Origin: an uncultured Thermoleophilia bacterium
Lineage (GTDB): Bacteria; Actinomycetota; Thermoleophilia; UBA2241
Direction: 5' to 3'
Assembly: GCA_903927755.1 (NCBI GenBank)
Contig: CAIYOD010000032.1
Coordinates: forward strand, 66,391-130,390
DNA length: 64,000 bases
Below, in pieces: positions 22,309 to 30,898 of this stretch (position 1 is its first letter; every line of letters begins with the position of its first letter). A model generated the notes under the pieces. That model made no database searches and was not told where the DNA came from. It was given only the letters and a program-made list of their open reading frames with translations. Made by a program: the position numbers and the translations under genes.

Positions 22309-22842
22309 TCACTCGACTTCGGAGGCGATCAGCGTCACCCATCCGCTGATTGAAGCAATCCGCTCGACATCGACAGGGAGGGCGGAGACGCGACTGATCA
22401 GCGTGCCCGAGTCGATCAGCTTCTCGAGCAGCAGCGTCGTCACGAAGACGCGATCCTTCTCGCGGTTCGCGACGAGCTTGCTGGCGGCAAGGTCGTGAGC
22501 CTCGAGACAATGGCCGACGTTGCCCTTCGTCTGCGCACTCGCCACCGGGACCGTCCTCTTCTCCCATCCGGCTGGCAGGACGGCGGAGTCGATCACGAGG
22601 CCGTGCACGTAGAAGCCGTGCGTGGCGTGGAATCGCGAGAGCTCCCCTAGGGACCCATCGATCAGGTCAGTGTTCTCGGGGAGGTTCTTCGCCTGCACGT
22701 CCACCTCGATCGAGGTCCGGAGGTTCTCGGGGGCTTCCGGATACGTGCCGAGAATGGCTTGGGACCCGAAGATCAGGAGCTCCGAATCGCCTGACACTGC
22801 GCAGGCGGCCCGAATGGCGTGCTCGAGTTGCTCCCTGGTCAC
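22309..22842 (-). CDS. Nucleotidyltransferase-fold protein (DUF6036/AbiEii-like)
   Basis: The start is GTG 22842, which overlaps the TGA of the upstream winged-helix gene by 4 nt and has GGAGG eight bases upstream; the product has 177 residues. The minimal nucleotidyltransferase signature is present: LLIFGSQAILGTYPEAPENL near 25, followed by the acidic IEVDVQ. A later segment reads CLEAHDLAASKLVANREKDR, resembling DUF6036 and AbiEii-type proteins where this Lys/Asp region is conserved. Its coupling to a DNA-binding gene suggests the catalytic half of a toxin-antitoxin or defence pair. That role is inference. Confidence 0.68.
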   Translation of the reverse strand: MTREQLEHAIRAACAVSGDSELLIFGSQAILGTYPEAPENLRTSIEVDVQAKNLPENTDLIDGSLGELSRFHATHGFYVHGLVIDSAVLPAGWEKRTVPVASAQTKGNVGHCLEAHDLAASKLVANREKDRVFVTTLLLEKLIDSGTLISRVSALPVDVERIASISGWVTLIASEVE

Positions 22843-23768
22843 CGATCGTCCTCCGATAGGAGCGTCGCCAGGCGGTTCCGTTCGTCGGACGAAAGCACGG
22901 CGAGGAACGGCGAGCTCCGCCGCAGTCGCCGCGCCCTCGAGTTGTCTGAGACCAGCAGTCTCCTGAGGCGCTCGGGTGAATAGGTCCGCAGCAACTGTCT
23001 CCACTCGTCGATCTCGGCGCCGGCAGCGCCTTGAGGCTCTCTCGCGAGGCGATCCAGGTGGCGCAGAGCGCGCGTCGTCAGCGACGGATCGGCGCGGAGG
23101 AGGTCGGCGATCGCCTGAGCCAGCACGAGCGACTTAGCGTCCGATTCCTCGTGCGATCGCGGACGTCGTCGAGGACGCGTCTCCTCCGTTGGCTCCGCGT
23201 CGACGAGGAAGACAGCATCCCGGTGGGGCGACGGCGCGTCGGCGTTTGTGAACAGAGATACCTCCAGGGTCTGGTTGAGCCGCTGCTCCAGGCCCAGCAG
23301 CCTGGTCCTGAGCTCGGCGCTCACCCAAGGAACGGCCGGCACGTCGACCACGACCACGACGTCAAGGGGCTCCCCCAGTCGTGCGGGGAAGGCGGGAAGC
23401 CACGCGCGCCAGACTTCCTGCACGCCTCGGAGGACGCTCCGGAGGCCGTGGAGAAGATCGTCGAACACCCGTTGTTCGGCTTCGAACAGCGACCGCAAAG
23501 CCCCGATGATGGGGTCTGCCTCTCGAGGCGCGTACTTCTGAGTCCGCGCCGTCCCAAGGGAGTCCAGAAGCCCAAGCCCCTCCAGGCGACTCAGCGCCTT
23601 GCGAGCGCCCGGCTGGCTGAGGCCGGTCATGACGGCGACTTCAGAAGGGCCGAGCGGCCTGTCGACTTCATGGATCAGTGCGCGCAGGATTCTCACGTGC
23701 GCTTCCGTGCCGAGGATGTCGTCGAGCGGATACTGGAGGGCGTTGCGCCTTGTCGCGATGGGCCTCAT
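22839..23768 (-). CDS. Winged-helix DNA-binding protein with nucleotidyltransferase-like domain
   Basis: The preferred ATG at 23768 gives 309 residues; an in-frame TTG at 23792 would add eight but lies against the operator. Residues 15-80 form a winged helix (VAVMTGLSQPGARKALSRLE). A hydrophobic EPLDVVVVVDVP segment near 140 looks like a degenerate nucleotidyltransferase core. The C-terminal 90 residues are Arg- and Leu-rich and helical. It is the first gene of a coupled minus-strand pair, both opposite to the surrounding operons. By analogy with AbiEi-type proteins it probably represses its own promoter at the inverted repeat 26-51 bp upstream and may neutralise the partner. Confidence 0.65.
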   Translation of the reverse strand: MRPIATRRNALQYPLDDILGTEAHVRILRALIHEVDRPLGPSEVAVMTGLSQPGARKALSRLEGLGLLDSLGTARTQKYAPREADPIIGALRSLFEAEQRVFDDLLHGLRSVLRGVQEVWRAWLPAFPARLGEPLDVVVVVDVPAVPWVSAELRTRLLGLEQRLNQTLEVSLFTNADAPSPHRDAVFLVDAEPTEETRPRRRPRSHEESDAKSLVLAQAIADLLRADPSLTTRALRHLDRLAREPQGAAGAEIDEWRQLLRTYSPERLRRLLVSDNSRARRLRRSSPFLAVLSSDERNRLATLLSEDDR

Positions 23769-23793
23769 GGAATCTTCCGTTACTCCAAACAAT

Positions 23794-23819
23794 CTACAGT
23801 TATTGGAAAGTAACTGTAG
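23794..23819 (-). promoter_or_regulatory. Perfect 9-bp inverted repeat operator of the winged-helix/nucleotidyltransferase pair
   Basis: CTACAGTTA (23794-23802) and TAACTGTAG (23811-23819) are exact inverted repeats separated by 8 bp. They lie just upstream of the ATG at 23768, in an unusually AT-rich pocket for this window. Repeat length and location suit binding by a dimeric winged-helix repressor, most likely the product of the gene it precedes. Binding is inference; the symmetry is directly seen. Confidence 0.7.
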
Positions 23820-23930
23820 TCATTCGCGCGACTGCCGTCAAGTCGATGGCAGCACGCGGAGAATCGGCGGCCTCCGGCGGTCGCAGATTCCAGCATCGCG
23901 GCCCGTTCTCGTATTCGGGAATGAAATCGC

Positions 23931-23946
23931 GTCCAGTCTTCTGGAC
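23931..23946. repeat. Inverted repeat upstream of the histidine-degradation operon
   Basis: GTCCAG and CTGGAC form a perfect 6-bp inverted repeat around TCTT, 106 bp before the urocanate hydratase start. It could be an operator or the stem of a small hairpin in the leader. The rest of the 233-bp gap (23820-24052) shows no gene and no clear promoter match. Confidence 0.35.
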
Positions 23947-24052
23947 AGACGGCGGCTCGTCTTGAAGCGGTTCCTGCCCGAGCGCAGGGTGAAGTCAGAT
24001 AGCGCGGGCGACCGCGTGCCCTGACCAACCCACCGCGAAGCGAGGCGGCATC

Positions 24053-25729
24053 GTGAACACACAGACCACGGCGGGACCCCGACTGGTACGTGCGCCGCGC
24101 GGCACCGAGATCAGCTGCAAGGGCTGGCAGCAGGAAGCCGCGATGCGCATGCTGATGAACAACCTCGATCCGGAGGTCGCAGAGGATCCGGATCAGCTCA
24201 TCGTGTACGGCGGCGCCGGCAAGGCAGCCCGCGACTGGAAGAGCTTCGACACCATCGTGAGCACCCTGCGCCGCCTCAAGGACGACGAGACGCTGCTGGT
24301 CCAGAGCGGCAAGCCCGTCGGCGTGTTCGAGACTCACGAGATGGCGCCGCGCGTGCTCATCGCCAACGCCAATCTGGTCGGTGATTGGGCCAACTGGGAC
24401 GAGTTCCGTCGGCTCGACGCTCTGGGCCTCACGATGTACGGGCAGATGACCGCCGGCTCCTGGATCTACATCGGCACACAGGGCATCCTCCAGGGCACCT
24501 ACCAGACGTTCGCCGCCGCCGGCGAGAAGCACTACGGCGCCGACCTGGCCGGCAGGCTGGTCCTGACGGCCGGCCTTGGCGGCATGGGCGGCGCGCAGCC
24601 GCTGGCCGTCACCATGGCAGGCGGCGTCGCTCTCTGCGTCGAGGTCGACCCTCACCGCATCGAGCGGCGGCTCGAAACCGCGTATGTGGACGTCGCGGCC
24701 GGCACACTCGACGAGGCGCTCAAGCTGGCGGACGAGGCGATGGCGGCGCGCAAGCCGCTCTCGATCGCCCTGCTTGGCAACGCCGCCGACGTCTATCCCG
24801 AGCTCGTGCGCCGCGGCGTGACGCCCGACCTCGTCACCGACCAGACGTCGGCGCACGACGTGCTCAACGGCTACGTGCCCAACGGCATGACGCTGGACGA
24901 GGCGCTCGTGCTGAGGCGCGAGGACCCGGACGAGTACGTGCGCCGCGCCATCGCCAGCATCGTCGTCCACGTCGAGGCGATGGTCGCGCTGCAGAACGCG
25001 GGTTCCCACACCTTCGACTACGGCAACAACATCCGCGGCGTGGCCAAGGAGGCCGGCTACGCCGACGCCTTCGCCTTCCCCGGCTTCGTGCCCGCCTACA
25101 TCCGGCCGCTCTTCTGTCGCGGCAACGGGCCGTTCCGCTGGGCGGCGCTCAGCGGCGACCCGCAGGACATCGCCGTCACCGACGCCGCCCTCCTCGATGC
25201 CTTCCCGGACAACGAGATGGTCACCCGCTGGATCCGCATGGCCGGCGAGAAGGTCCACTTCCAGGGACTGCCCTGCCGCATCTGCTGGCTCGAGTACGGC
25301 GAGCGCGCCAAGGCCGGCGAGATCTTCAACGAGCTGGTTCGCTCCGGCAAGGTCAAGGCGCCGATCGTCATCGGCCGCGACCACCTGGACTCCGGCTCGG
25401 TCGCGAGCCCGTATCGCGAGACCGAGAGCATGATGGACGGGAGCGACGCGATCGCCGACTGGCCGATCCTCAACGCGCTGCTCAACACGGCGGCCGGCGC
25501 CAGCTGGGTGAGCTTCCACCACGGCGGCGGCGTGGGCATCGGCAAGAGCCTCCACTCGGGCATGGTCGTGGTCGCCGACGGCACCGACATGATGGGCGAG
25601 CGCCTGCGCCGCGTCCTCACCACCGATCCGGGCACCGGCGTCATGCGCCACGCGGACGCAGGCTATCCGGAGGCCATCGAGAAAGCGCAGGAGTCGGGCA
25701 TCGACCTCCCCATGGTGGAGACCGACTGA
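24053..25729 (+). CDS. hutU: Urocanate hydratase
   Basis: The 558-residue protein starts at GTG 24053 after GAGGCGG. It is full length and typical throughout: [19 protein letters not shown] near 36, [17 protein letters not shown] near 130, the NAD loop [15 protein letters not shown] near 168, and [16 protein letters not shown] near 264. The C-terminal part carries [20 protein letters not shown] and [15 protein letters not shown]. It hydrates urocanate to 4-imidazolone-5-propanoate using tightly bound NAD. The Cys-bearing segment reads [10 protein letters not shown], with Glu where a glycine is common. It heads the operon in which HutH and HutI lie seven and eight genes downstream, separated by the ferredoxin oxidoreductase and sucCD genes. 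Confidence 0.96.
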   Translation: MNTQTTAGPRLVRAPRGTEISCKGWQQEAAMRMLMNNLDPEVAEDPDQLIVYGGAGKAARDWKSFDTIVSTLRRLKDDETLLVQSGKPVGVFETHEMAPRVLIANANLVGDWANWDEFRRLDALGLTMYGQMTAGSWIYIGTQGILQGTYQTFAAAGEKHYGADLAGRLVLTAGLGGMGGAQPLAVTMAGGVALCVEVDPHRIERRLETAYVDVAAGTLDEALKLADEAMAARKPLSIALLGNAADVYPELVRRGVTPDLVTDQTSAHDVLNGYVPNGMTLDEALVLRREDPDEYVRRAIASIVVHVEAMVALQNAGSHTFDYGNNIRGVAKEAGYADAFAFPGFVPAYIRPLFCRGNGPFRWAALSGDPQDIAVTDAALLDAFPDNEMVTRWIRMAGEKVHFQGLPCRICWLEYGERAKAGEIFNELVRSGKVKAPIVIGRDHLDSGSVASPYRETESMMDGSDAIADWPILNALLNTAAGASWVSFHHGGGVGIGKSLHSGMVVVADGTDMMGERLRRVLTTDPGTGVMRHADAGYPEAIEKAQESGIDLPMVETD

Positions 25730-26076
25730 TGGACGGGCCGGTCCAGCTGGACCTCGAGCTCTGCAAGGCCTGCGGGGTCTGCATCGAGCTCTGCCCTGAG
25801 AAGGTCTTCGACTGCGACAAGCTCGGGAACCCGGTGCTGGCGCGACCGGAGGACTGCAGCCAGTGCCTGCTCTGCGAATTGCACTGCCCGGACTTCGCCA
25901 TCGAGGTCCGGCGGCGCGAACGGAAAGCGGCGAGCAAGGGGCCGGCCGCCGGAGGCGCGCCGGCGCACGGTGACGACGCAGAGGCCGTTCCGCCGCTCAC
26001 GCAGACGGACCTCATCGCCGCGTCGAGCGGCGCGCCGTCGCCGGACGAAGCCTGCGGCCACGACGGGGAGGTCTGA
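25729..26076 (+). CDS. korD: 2-oxoglutarate:ferredoxin oxidoreductase delta subunit (2x[4Fe-4S])
   Basis: The ATG at 25729 shares one base with the hutU stop; the protein has 115 residues. Two ferredoxin motifs lie in the first 65 residues, CKACGVCIELCPEKVF and CSQCLLCELHCPDFAI. The C-terminal 50 residues are Ala/Gly-rich and probably disordered. In this family the subunit passes electrons from the TPP-containing beta subunit to external ferredoxin. The alpha, beta and gamma subunits follow directly. Confidence 0.9.
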   Translation: MDGPVQLDLELCKACGVCIELCPEKVFDCDKLGNPVLARPEDCSQCLLCELHCPDFAIEVRRRERKAASKGPAAGGAPAHGDDAEAVPPLTQTDLIAASSGAPSPDEACGHDGEV

Positions 26077-26077
26077 C

Positions 26078-27274
26078 ATGACCACGCCGACCTCCACGGC
26101 CGTTCCGGCCGCCACGCGGCGCGCCGTCCTGCTGCAAGGCAACGAGGCGGTCGCCGAAGGCGCTATCGCCGCCGGCGCCCGCTTCTTCGCCGGCTACCCG
26201 ATCACCCCGTCTACCGAGATCGCCGAGGTGCTCTCCCGCCGGCTCCCCGAGGTCGGTGGCACGTTCATCCAGATGGAGGACGAGATCGCCGGCATCGCCG
26301 CCGTCTGCGGCGCCTCCCTGGCCGGCACCAAAGCGCTCACCGCCACCTCCGGCCCGGGCTTCAGCCTCATGCAGGAGATGATCGGCTTCGCGACCATGGC
26401 GCAGATCCCGTGCGTGGTCGTCGACGTCATGCGCGGCGGGCCCAGCACCGGCCTGCCGACCGAGCCCGCCCAGGGCGACGTCATGCAGGCCCGCTGGGGC
26501 ACCCACGGCGAGCACTCGGTGATCGCGCTCGTCCCCAGCAGCGTCGAGGAGTGCTACACGCTCACCGTCGAGGCGTTCAACCTCAGCGAGCAGTATCGCA
26601 CGCCGGTCATCATCCTCTCGGACGCGCTGATCGGGCACATGCGCGAGGCCGTCGTCCTGCCCGAGCCCGGCACGCTGCGCATCGCCGAGCGCGGCACGCC
26701 CGACTGCGAGCCCGACGAGTACGACACGGTGACCAGCACGCTGGACAACATCCTGCCGCGACCGCCACTCGGCTCGCCCTTCCGCGTCCACGTCACCGGC
26801 CTCGTGTACAACCGCCGCAGCGGGGCGCCCGATACGAGCGACCCGGCCGCGGCCGCGGACCTCGGCCGGTACCTGCGCGAGAAGATCTACCATCACCGCG
26901 ACGCGATCGTGCGCGTCGAAGAGGTCGAGATGCACGGGGCCGAGGTCGCGATCTTCGCCTACGGCTCCGTCGCCCGCTCGGCCATGGCCGTGGTGCGCAA
27001 GCTGCGCGCCGAAGGCGTCCCGGTCGGGCTGGTCCGGCCCATCACGCTCTGGCCGTTCCCGACGCTGGCTGTGGATCGCATGGCCGAGCAGGTCCGCACC
27101 GTCATCGTGCCCGAGATGAACATCAGGCAGATGAGCTGGGAGGTCCAGGCGGCGGTCCGTGGCCGGGCCAAGGTCATTGACTACGGGCGCGTGGACGGCA
27201 AGCTCATCACACCCGACGAGATCCTCGAGCTCGTCAAGCCGGAGTTCTACTACCACAGCTGGGAGGATGCATGA
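26078..27274 (+). CDS. korA: 2-oxoglutarate:ferredoxin oxidoreductase alpha subunit
   Basis: The ATG at 26078 follows GGGAGG and gives 398 residues. The N-terminal domain carries the hallmarks LLQGNEAVAEGAIAAGARFF, GYPITPSTEIAE and TSGPGFSLMQEM. RGGPSTGLPTEPAQGDVMQA near 128 is the KorA form that contacts the oxoacid. The C-terminal transketolase-like domain (VAIFAYGSVARSAM) contains GLVRPITLWPFP. With the delta, beta and gamma subunits it forms an enzyme converting 2-oxoglutarate and CoA to succinyl-CoA, CO2 and reduced ferredoxin. Another 2-oxoacid cannot be ruled out, but the adjacent sucCD supports 2-oxoglutarate. Confidence 0.92.
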   Translation: MTTPTSTAVPAATRRAVLLQGNEAVAEGAIAAGARFFAGYPITPSTEIAEVLSRRLPEVGGTFIQMEDEIAGIAAVCGASLAGTKALTATSGPGFSLMQEMIGFATMAQIPCVVVDVMRGGPSTGLPTEPAQGDVMQARWGTHGEHSVIALVPSSVEECYTLTVEAFNLSEQYRTPVIILSDALIGHMREAVVLPEPGTLRIAERGTPDCEPDEYDTVTSTLDNILPRPPLGSPFRVHVTGLVYNRRSGAPDTSDPAAAADLGRYLREKIYHHRDAIVRVEEVEMHGAEVAIFAYGSVARSAMAVVRKLRAEGVPVGLVRPITLWPFPTLAVDRMAEQVRTVIVPEMNIRQMSWEVQAAVRGRAKVIDYGRVDGKLITPDEILELVKPEFYYHSWEDA

Positions 27275-28164
27275 GCGCCCTGGTCGACGAGCAACTGCTC
27301 GAAGCGGCGCCGACCGGCGACCCCAAGCTGCCGCGCATCAAGCCGCACACGACGACGGAGATCAAGCAGCACCTGCGCTCCGCCAAGACGCTCTGGTGCC
27401 CGGGCTGCTCCAACGGCACGATCACCCGGGCGCTCATCGACGCCGTCCTGGGCCTGGAGATCGACCCGGAGAAGGTCGTCGTGGTGGCCGGCATCGGCTG
27501 CAGCGGGCGCATCAGCGCCTACCTCGACTACTCCACGGTCCACACGGCGCACGGCCGGGCCCTGCCTGTGGCGACAGGCATCAAGGCGGCCGACCCGTCG
27601 CTGCACGTGATCGTCGCCATGGGCGATGGCGACAGCTCGGCGATCGGCGGCAACCACTTCATCCACGCGGCGCGGCGTAACATCGACCTCACCGCGCTCG
27701 TCTTCAACAACTCCATCTACGGCATGACCGGCGGCCAGATGAGCCCGACGACTCACCTCGGCGACAAGTCGACCACGAGCGTGTACGGCAACGTCGAGCC
27801 CGCCTTCGACCTCTGCGAGCTGGCGCATGCCGCGGGAGCCACCTACGTCGCCCGCGGCACGTCCTGGGGCTACCAGCAGCTGGTCAACGTGCTCGCCGGC
27901 GGAATCGCCCACAGCGGCTTCTCCATGGTCGAGGCGATGGCCATCTGCCCCGTCTACTACGGGCGCTTCAACCTCACCTCCGACCCGGCGGAGTTCCTCA
28001 AGAGCCAGAAGGAGCACGCCGTGCCGGTGGACAAGTTCGACGAGGGCGAGACGCGCAGCCACGATCACTACCCGGTCGGCCTGCTGCATCACCGTGAGCG
28101 CCGGGAGTACGTCACCGCGCTCAGGAGTCTGCGGGAGCGCGCGCAGGAGGCGCACAATGGCTGA
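27271..28164 (+). CDS. korB: 2-oxoglutarate:ferredoxin oxidoreductase beta subunit (TPP-binding)
   Basis: The 297-residue protein starts at ATG 27271 with a 4-nt overlap. The Fe-S/TPP region is typical: LWCPGCSNGTITRALIDAV near 43, GIGCSGRISAYLDYSTVHT near 73, the TPP-Mg motif GDGDSSAIGGNHF near 112 ending in LTALVFNNSIYGMTGGQ, and SPTTHLGDKS. These match the KorB subgroup. It holds the catalytic cofactor of the oxidoreductase and works with korA and korC in the same operon. Confidence 0.93.
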   Translation: MSALVDEQLLEAAPTGDPKLPRIKPHTTTEIKQHLRSAKTLWCPGCSNGTITRALIDAVLGLEIDPEKVVVVAGIGCSGRISAYLDYSTVHTAHGRALPVATGIKAADPSLHVIVAMGDGDSSAIGGNHFIHAARRNIDLTALVFNNSIYGMTGGQMSPTTHLGDKSTTSVYGNVEPAFDLCELAHAAGATYVARGTSWGYQQLVNVLAGGIAHSGFSMVEAMAICPVYYGRFNLTSDPAEFLKSQKEHAVPVDKFDEGETRSHDHYPVGLLHHRERREYVTALRSLRERAQEAHNG

Positions 28165-28783
28165 GCGGGCCGGCACCGGCGCCGCCGGATCCGACGCCGC
28201 ACCGGCAGCGCGCGTCGAGATGCGCTGCTCCGGCTCCGGCGGGCAAGGGATCCTGCTGGCCGCGGCCATCATCGCGGAGGCAGCCGCGGCCCTCGGCAGG
28301 CGCGTCGTGCAGACGCAGAGCTACGGGCCCGAGGCCCGGGGCGGAGCCTCCAAGGCCGAGGTCATCATCGCGAGCGAGCCGATCGACTACCCCGAGGTCC
28401 AGCACCCGGACGTCAGCCTCGTGCTCTCGCAGGCCGCCTACGACAAGTACGCGGCCGACACGCGACCCGGAGGTCTGCTCATCTACGACTCCGGGCTGGT
28501 CGAGCCCGATCCGGCCGACGAGTCCGTCGTGCGCTGCGGCCTGCCGTTCACGCAGGCGGCGAGCGATGAGCTCGGCAAGAAGGTCGTCACCAATATCGTC
28601 GCTCTCGGCGCGCTCGTGGCCGTCAGCGGCGCACTCCCGGCAGCTGCGGTCCTCGAAGCCGTCGTGAGCCGCGTCCCGCCGCGCTTCCGGGAGCTGAACG
28701 AGCAGGCCTTTGTCCTCGGGCTGCGCCTCGGCGAGGAAGCCCTGGCCATGCTGGCGACCTCATCCGCCGCCCGGACCTCGTAG
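28157..28783 (+). CDS. korC: 2-oxoacid:ferredoxin oxidoreductase gamma subunit
   Basis: ATG 28157 follows GGAGG and overlaps korB by 8 nt; the protein has 208 residues. CSGSGGQGILLAAAIIAEAA near 25 and VVQTQSYGPEARGGASKAEV near 50 are the family signatures. FTQAASDELGKKVVTNIVAL near 130 also fits. It completes the four-subunit Kor enzyme, in the order delta-alpha-beta-gamma. Only 13 bp separate it from sucC. Confidence 0.93.
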   Translation: MAERAGTGAAGSDAAPAARVEMRCSGSGGQGILLAAAIIAEAAAALGRRVVQTQSYGPEARGGASKAEVIIASEPIDYPEVQHPDVSLVLSQAAYDKYAADTRPGGLLIYDSGLVEPDPADESVVRCGLPFTQAASDELGKKVVTNIVALGALVAVSGALPAAAVLEAVVSRVPPRFRELNEQAFVLGLRLGEEALAMLATSSAARTS

Positions 28784-28796
28784 ACTAGGCGGCGAC

Positions 28797-30014
28797 ATGG
28801 ACCTGCTCGAACACGAAGGCAAGAGGCTCTTTGCCGAGGTCGGCCTTCCCGTGCTGCCCTCGTTCGTCGCGCGGACGCCCGAGGAGGCTCGGCGGGCCGC
28901 CGAGCAGCTAGGGCCGCATGTGTGCGTCAAGGCGCAGGCCAAGACGGGTGGGCGCGGCAAGGCGGGCGGCATCCGCGTCTGCGGGACGGCCGCCGAGGTC
29001 GAGACCGCCGCCGCGGACATCCTCGCCATGACCATCCGCGGCCATGCGGTCGAGTCGGTCCTGGTGGAGCGGGCCGTCGACATCGCGCGCGAGCTGTACC
29101 TGGCCATCACCGTCTCGCGCGAGGTGCGGAGCCCGCTGCTCATCTTCTCGCGCGAGGGCGGTGTGGACATCGAGGAGCTCGCGAAGCGCGCGCCCGAGGC
29201 TCTCCTCCGCCGCCCCATCGACCCACTGCTCGGCCTTCTGGAATACCAGGTTCGCGACGTCGTCGACGCGGCGGCGTTCGGCCCGGATGACCCGGGTGGG
29301 ACCGGAGCCGGCAGGACGCTGGCGTCCGTCGCGCGGGCGCTGTGGAAGCTCTACCACGAGCACGACGCCACGCTGGTCGAGGTGAACCCGCTCGTCTTGA
29401 CGAAGGGCGGCGAGATCGTCTGCCTCGACAGCAAGGTGACCGTCGACGAGAACGCCTTCTTCCGGCATCCCGACGTGCTGCCGGAGCCACCGGAGGACGA
29501 ACGCGAGGCCAAGGCTCGTGCGGCAGGCCTCGCCTTCGTCCCGCTGGACGGCGACATCGGCGTGATCGGCAACGGCGCCGGCCTCGTGATGAGCACCATC
29601 GACCAGATCGCCGCTGCCGGAGGCAAGGCCGCCGACTTCTGCGACATCGGCGGCGGCGCCCGCTCCGAGGTCGCGCAGGCGGCCCTCGAGGCGATGTTCG
29701 CCGGGCCGCCGGTCGCCGCGGTGCTCGTCAACATCTTCGGTGGTATCACCCGCTGCGAGGACGTCGCCACCGGCCTCGTCGAGGCGATCAAGGCCGCCGG
29801 CGTCGACGCGCCCGTCGTCGTGCGCCTCGACGGCAACGCCGCCGAGGAGGGCCACGCCGTGATCGAGGCCGCGGCTCTCCCCAACGTGACCCTCGCCCTC
29901 GATCCCGACGAGGCCGTCAAGCTCGTCGTCGACATCGCCGGCAAGCGTGCGGCAGCCTCCGAGCCGGCCATCGCCGCGCAGCCCAACGCCGAGGCGCCGG
30001 GAGGGGACGCCTGA
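28797..30014 (+). CDS. sucC: Succinyl-CoA synthetase (ADP-forming) beta subunit
   Basis: The 405-residue protein starts at ATG 28797. MDLLEHEGKRLFAEVGLPV begins an ATP-grasp domain, with VKAQAKTGGRGKAGGI near 42 binding the nucleotide and VEVNPLVLTKGGEIVCLDSK near 195 containing metal-ligand residues. The C-terminal ligase domain has CDIGGGARSE and VNIFGGITRCEDVA. The enzyme converts succinyl-CoA, phosphate and ADP to succinate, CoA and ATP. Its placement after Kor shows that 2-oxoglutarate is probably taken to succinate with substrate-level ATP. Nucleotide specificity (ADP or GDP) cannot be read. Confidence 0.94.
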   Translation: MDLLEHEGKRLFAEVGLPVLPSFVARTPEEARRAAEQLGPHVCVKAQAKTGGRGKAGGIRVCGTAAEVETAAADILAMTIRGHAVESVLVERAVDIARELYLAITVSREVRSPLLIFSREGGVDIEELAKRAPEALLRRPIDPLLGLLEYQVRDVVDAAAFGPDDPGGTGAGRTLASVARALWKLYHEHDATLVEVNPLVLTKGGEIVCLDSKVTVDENAFFRHPDVLPEPPEDEREAKARAAGLAFVPLDGDIGVIGNGAGLVMSTIDQIAAAGGKAADFCDIGGGARSEVAQAALEAMFAGPPVAAVLVNIFGGITRCEDVATGLVEAIKAAGVDAPVVVRLDGNAAEEGHAVIEAAALPNVTLALDPDEAVKLVVDIAGKRAAASEPAIAAQPNAEAPGGDA

Positions 30015-30898
30015 TGTCCATCCTCATCGACAACGCCAGCCGCGTCCTCGTCCAAGGCATCACCGGCCGGGAGGGCGGGTTCCACGCCGGCCGCATGCTC
30101 GCTTCCGGGACGAACGTCGTCGCGGGAGTCACCCCGGGACACAGCGGCGAGACGGTCCAGGGCGTGCCCGTCTTCGACAGCGTCCACGAAGCCGTTGCGC
30201 ACATCCGCGCGGATGTCGCCCTGATCTTCGTGCCGGCGCCGAGAGCGCGCGACGCGCTGTTCGAGGCGGCCGACGCGGGCATCAAGCTCATCGTCTGTAT
30301 CACCGAGGGCATCCCCGTGCGCGACATGGCCGAGGTCATGGCTCACCTGCCCCGGCGCGAGGCCCGGCTCATCGGTCCGAACTGTCCGGGGCTCATCACG
30401 CCCGCCCGGTGCAGCGCCGGCATCATGCCGTCGGAGATCTTCATGCCGGGCGCCGCCGGAGTCGTGTCCCGCTCGGGCACGCTCACCTACGAGGTCGTTC
30501 ACGAGCTCACCCAAGCCGGGATCGGCCAGTCCACAGCCGTGGGGATGGGCGGAGACGCCGTCCACGGCATCGGCTTCATCGAGTGCCTGGAGCTTTTCGA
30601 GGCCGACCGCGAGACCGAGGGCATCGCGCTCATCGGCGAGATCGGTGGCGACGATGAGGAGCGGGCGGCGCAGTTCATCCGCGACCACATGACCAAGCCG
30701 GTCGTCGCGTACGTGGCCGGACACAGCGCGCCTCCCGGCCGAAGGATGGGCCACGCCGGCGCCATCGTCGAGGGCACGTCCGGCACGGCCGCCACCAAGC
30801 AGGCTGCCCTCGAGGCGGCCGGCATCCCGGTGGCCGCCTCCCCCTCCGAGCTGGCGCGCCTGCTCGGAGAGGCCATCAAGAGGAGAAGGACCACATGA
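30014..30898 (+). CDS. sucD: Succinyl-CoA synthetase alpha subunit
   Basis: The ATG at 30014 lies in the sucC stop (TGATG). The 294-residue protein has the CoA-binding domain VLVQGITGREGGFHAGRML, followed by GPNCPGLITPARCSAGIMP near 123 and SRSGTLTYEV near 155. The phosphorylated active-site His is in RRMGHAGAIVEGTSGTA near 247. All are typical of SucD. It pairs with sucC and couples by a 4-nt overlap to hutH. Confidence 0.95.
   Translation: MSILIDNASRVLVQGITGREGGFHAGRMLASGTNVVAGVTPGHSGETVQGVPVFDSVHEAVAHIRADVALIFVPAPRARDALFEAADAGIKLIVCITEGIPVRDMAEVMAHLPRREARLIGPNCPGLITPARCSAGIMPSEIFMPGAAGVVSRSGTLTYEVVHELTQAGIGQSTAVGMGGDAVHGIGFIECLELFEADRETEGIALIGEIGGDDEERAAQFIRDHMTKPVVAYVAGHSAPPGRRMGHAGAIVEGTSGTAATKQAALEAAGIPVAASPSELARLLGEAIKRRRTT

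Noticed and set aside
22163-22498. Small plus-strand frame beginning MSDEARAGLAKDLV
   Set aside because: It overlaps the 3' end of the nucleotidyltransferase gene and its second half has no family resemblance. The first part could be debris from an old gene, but nothing supports a product.
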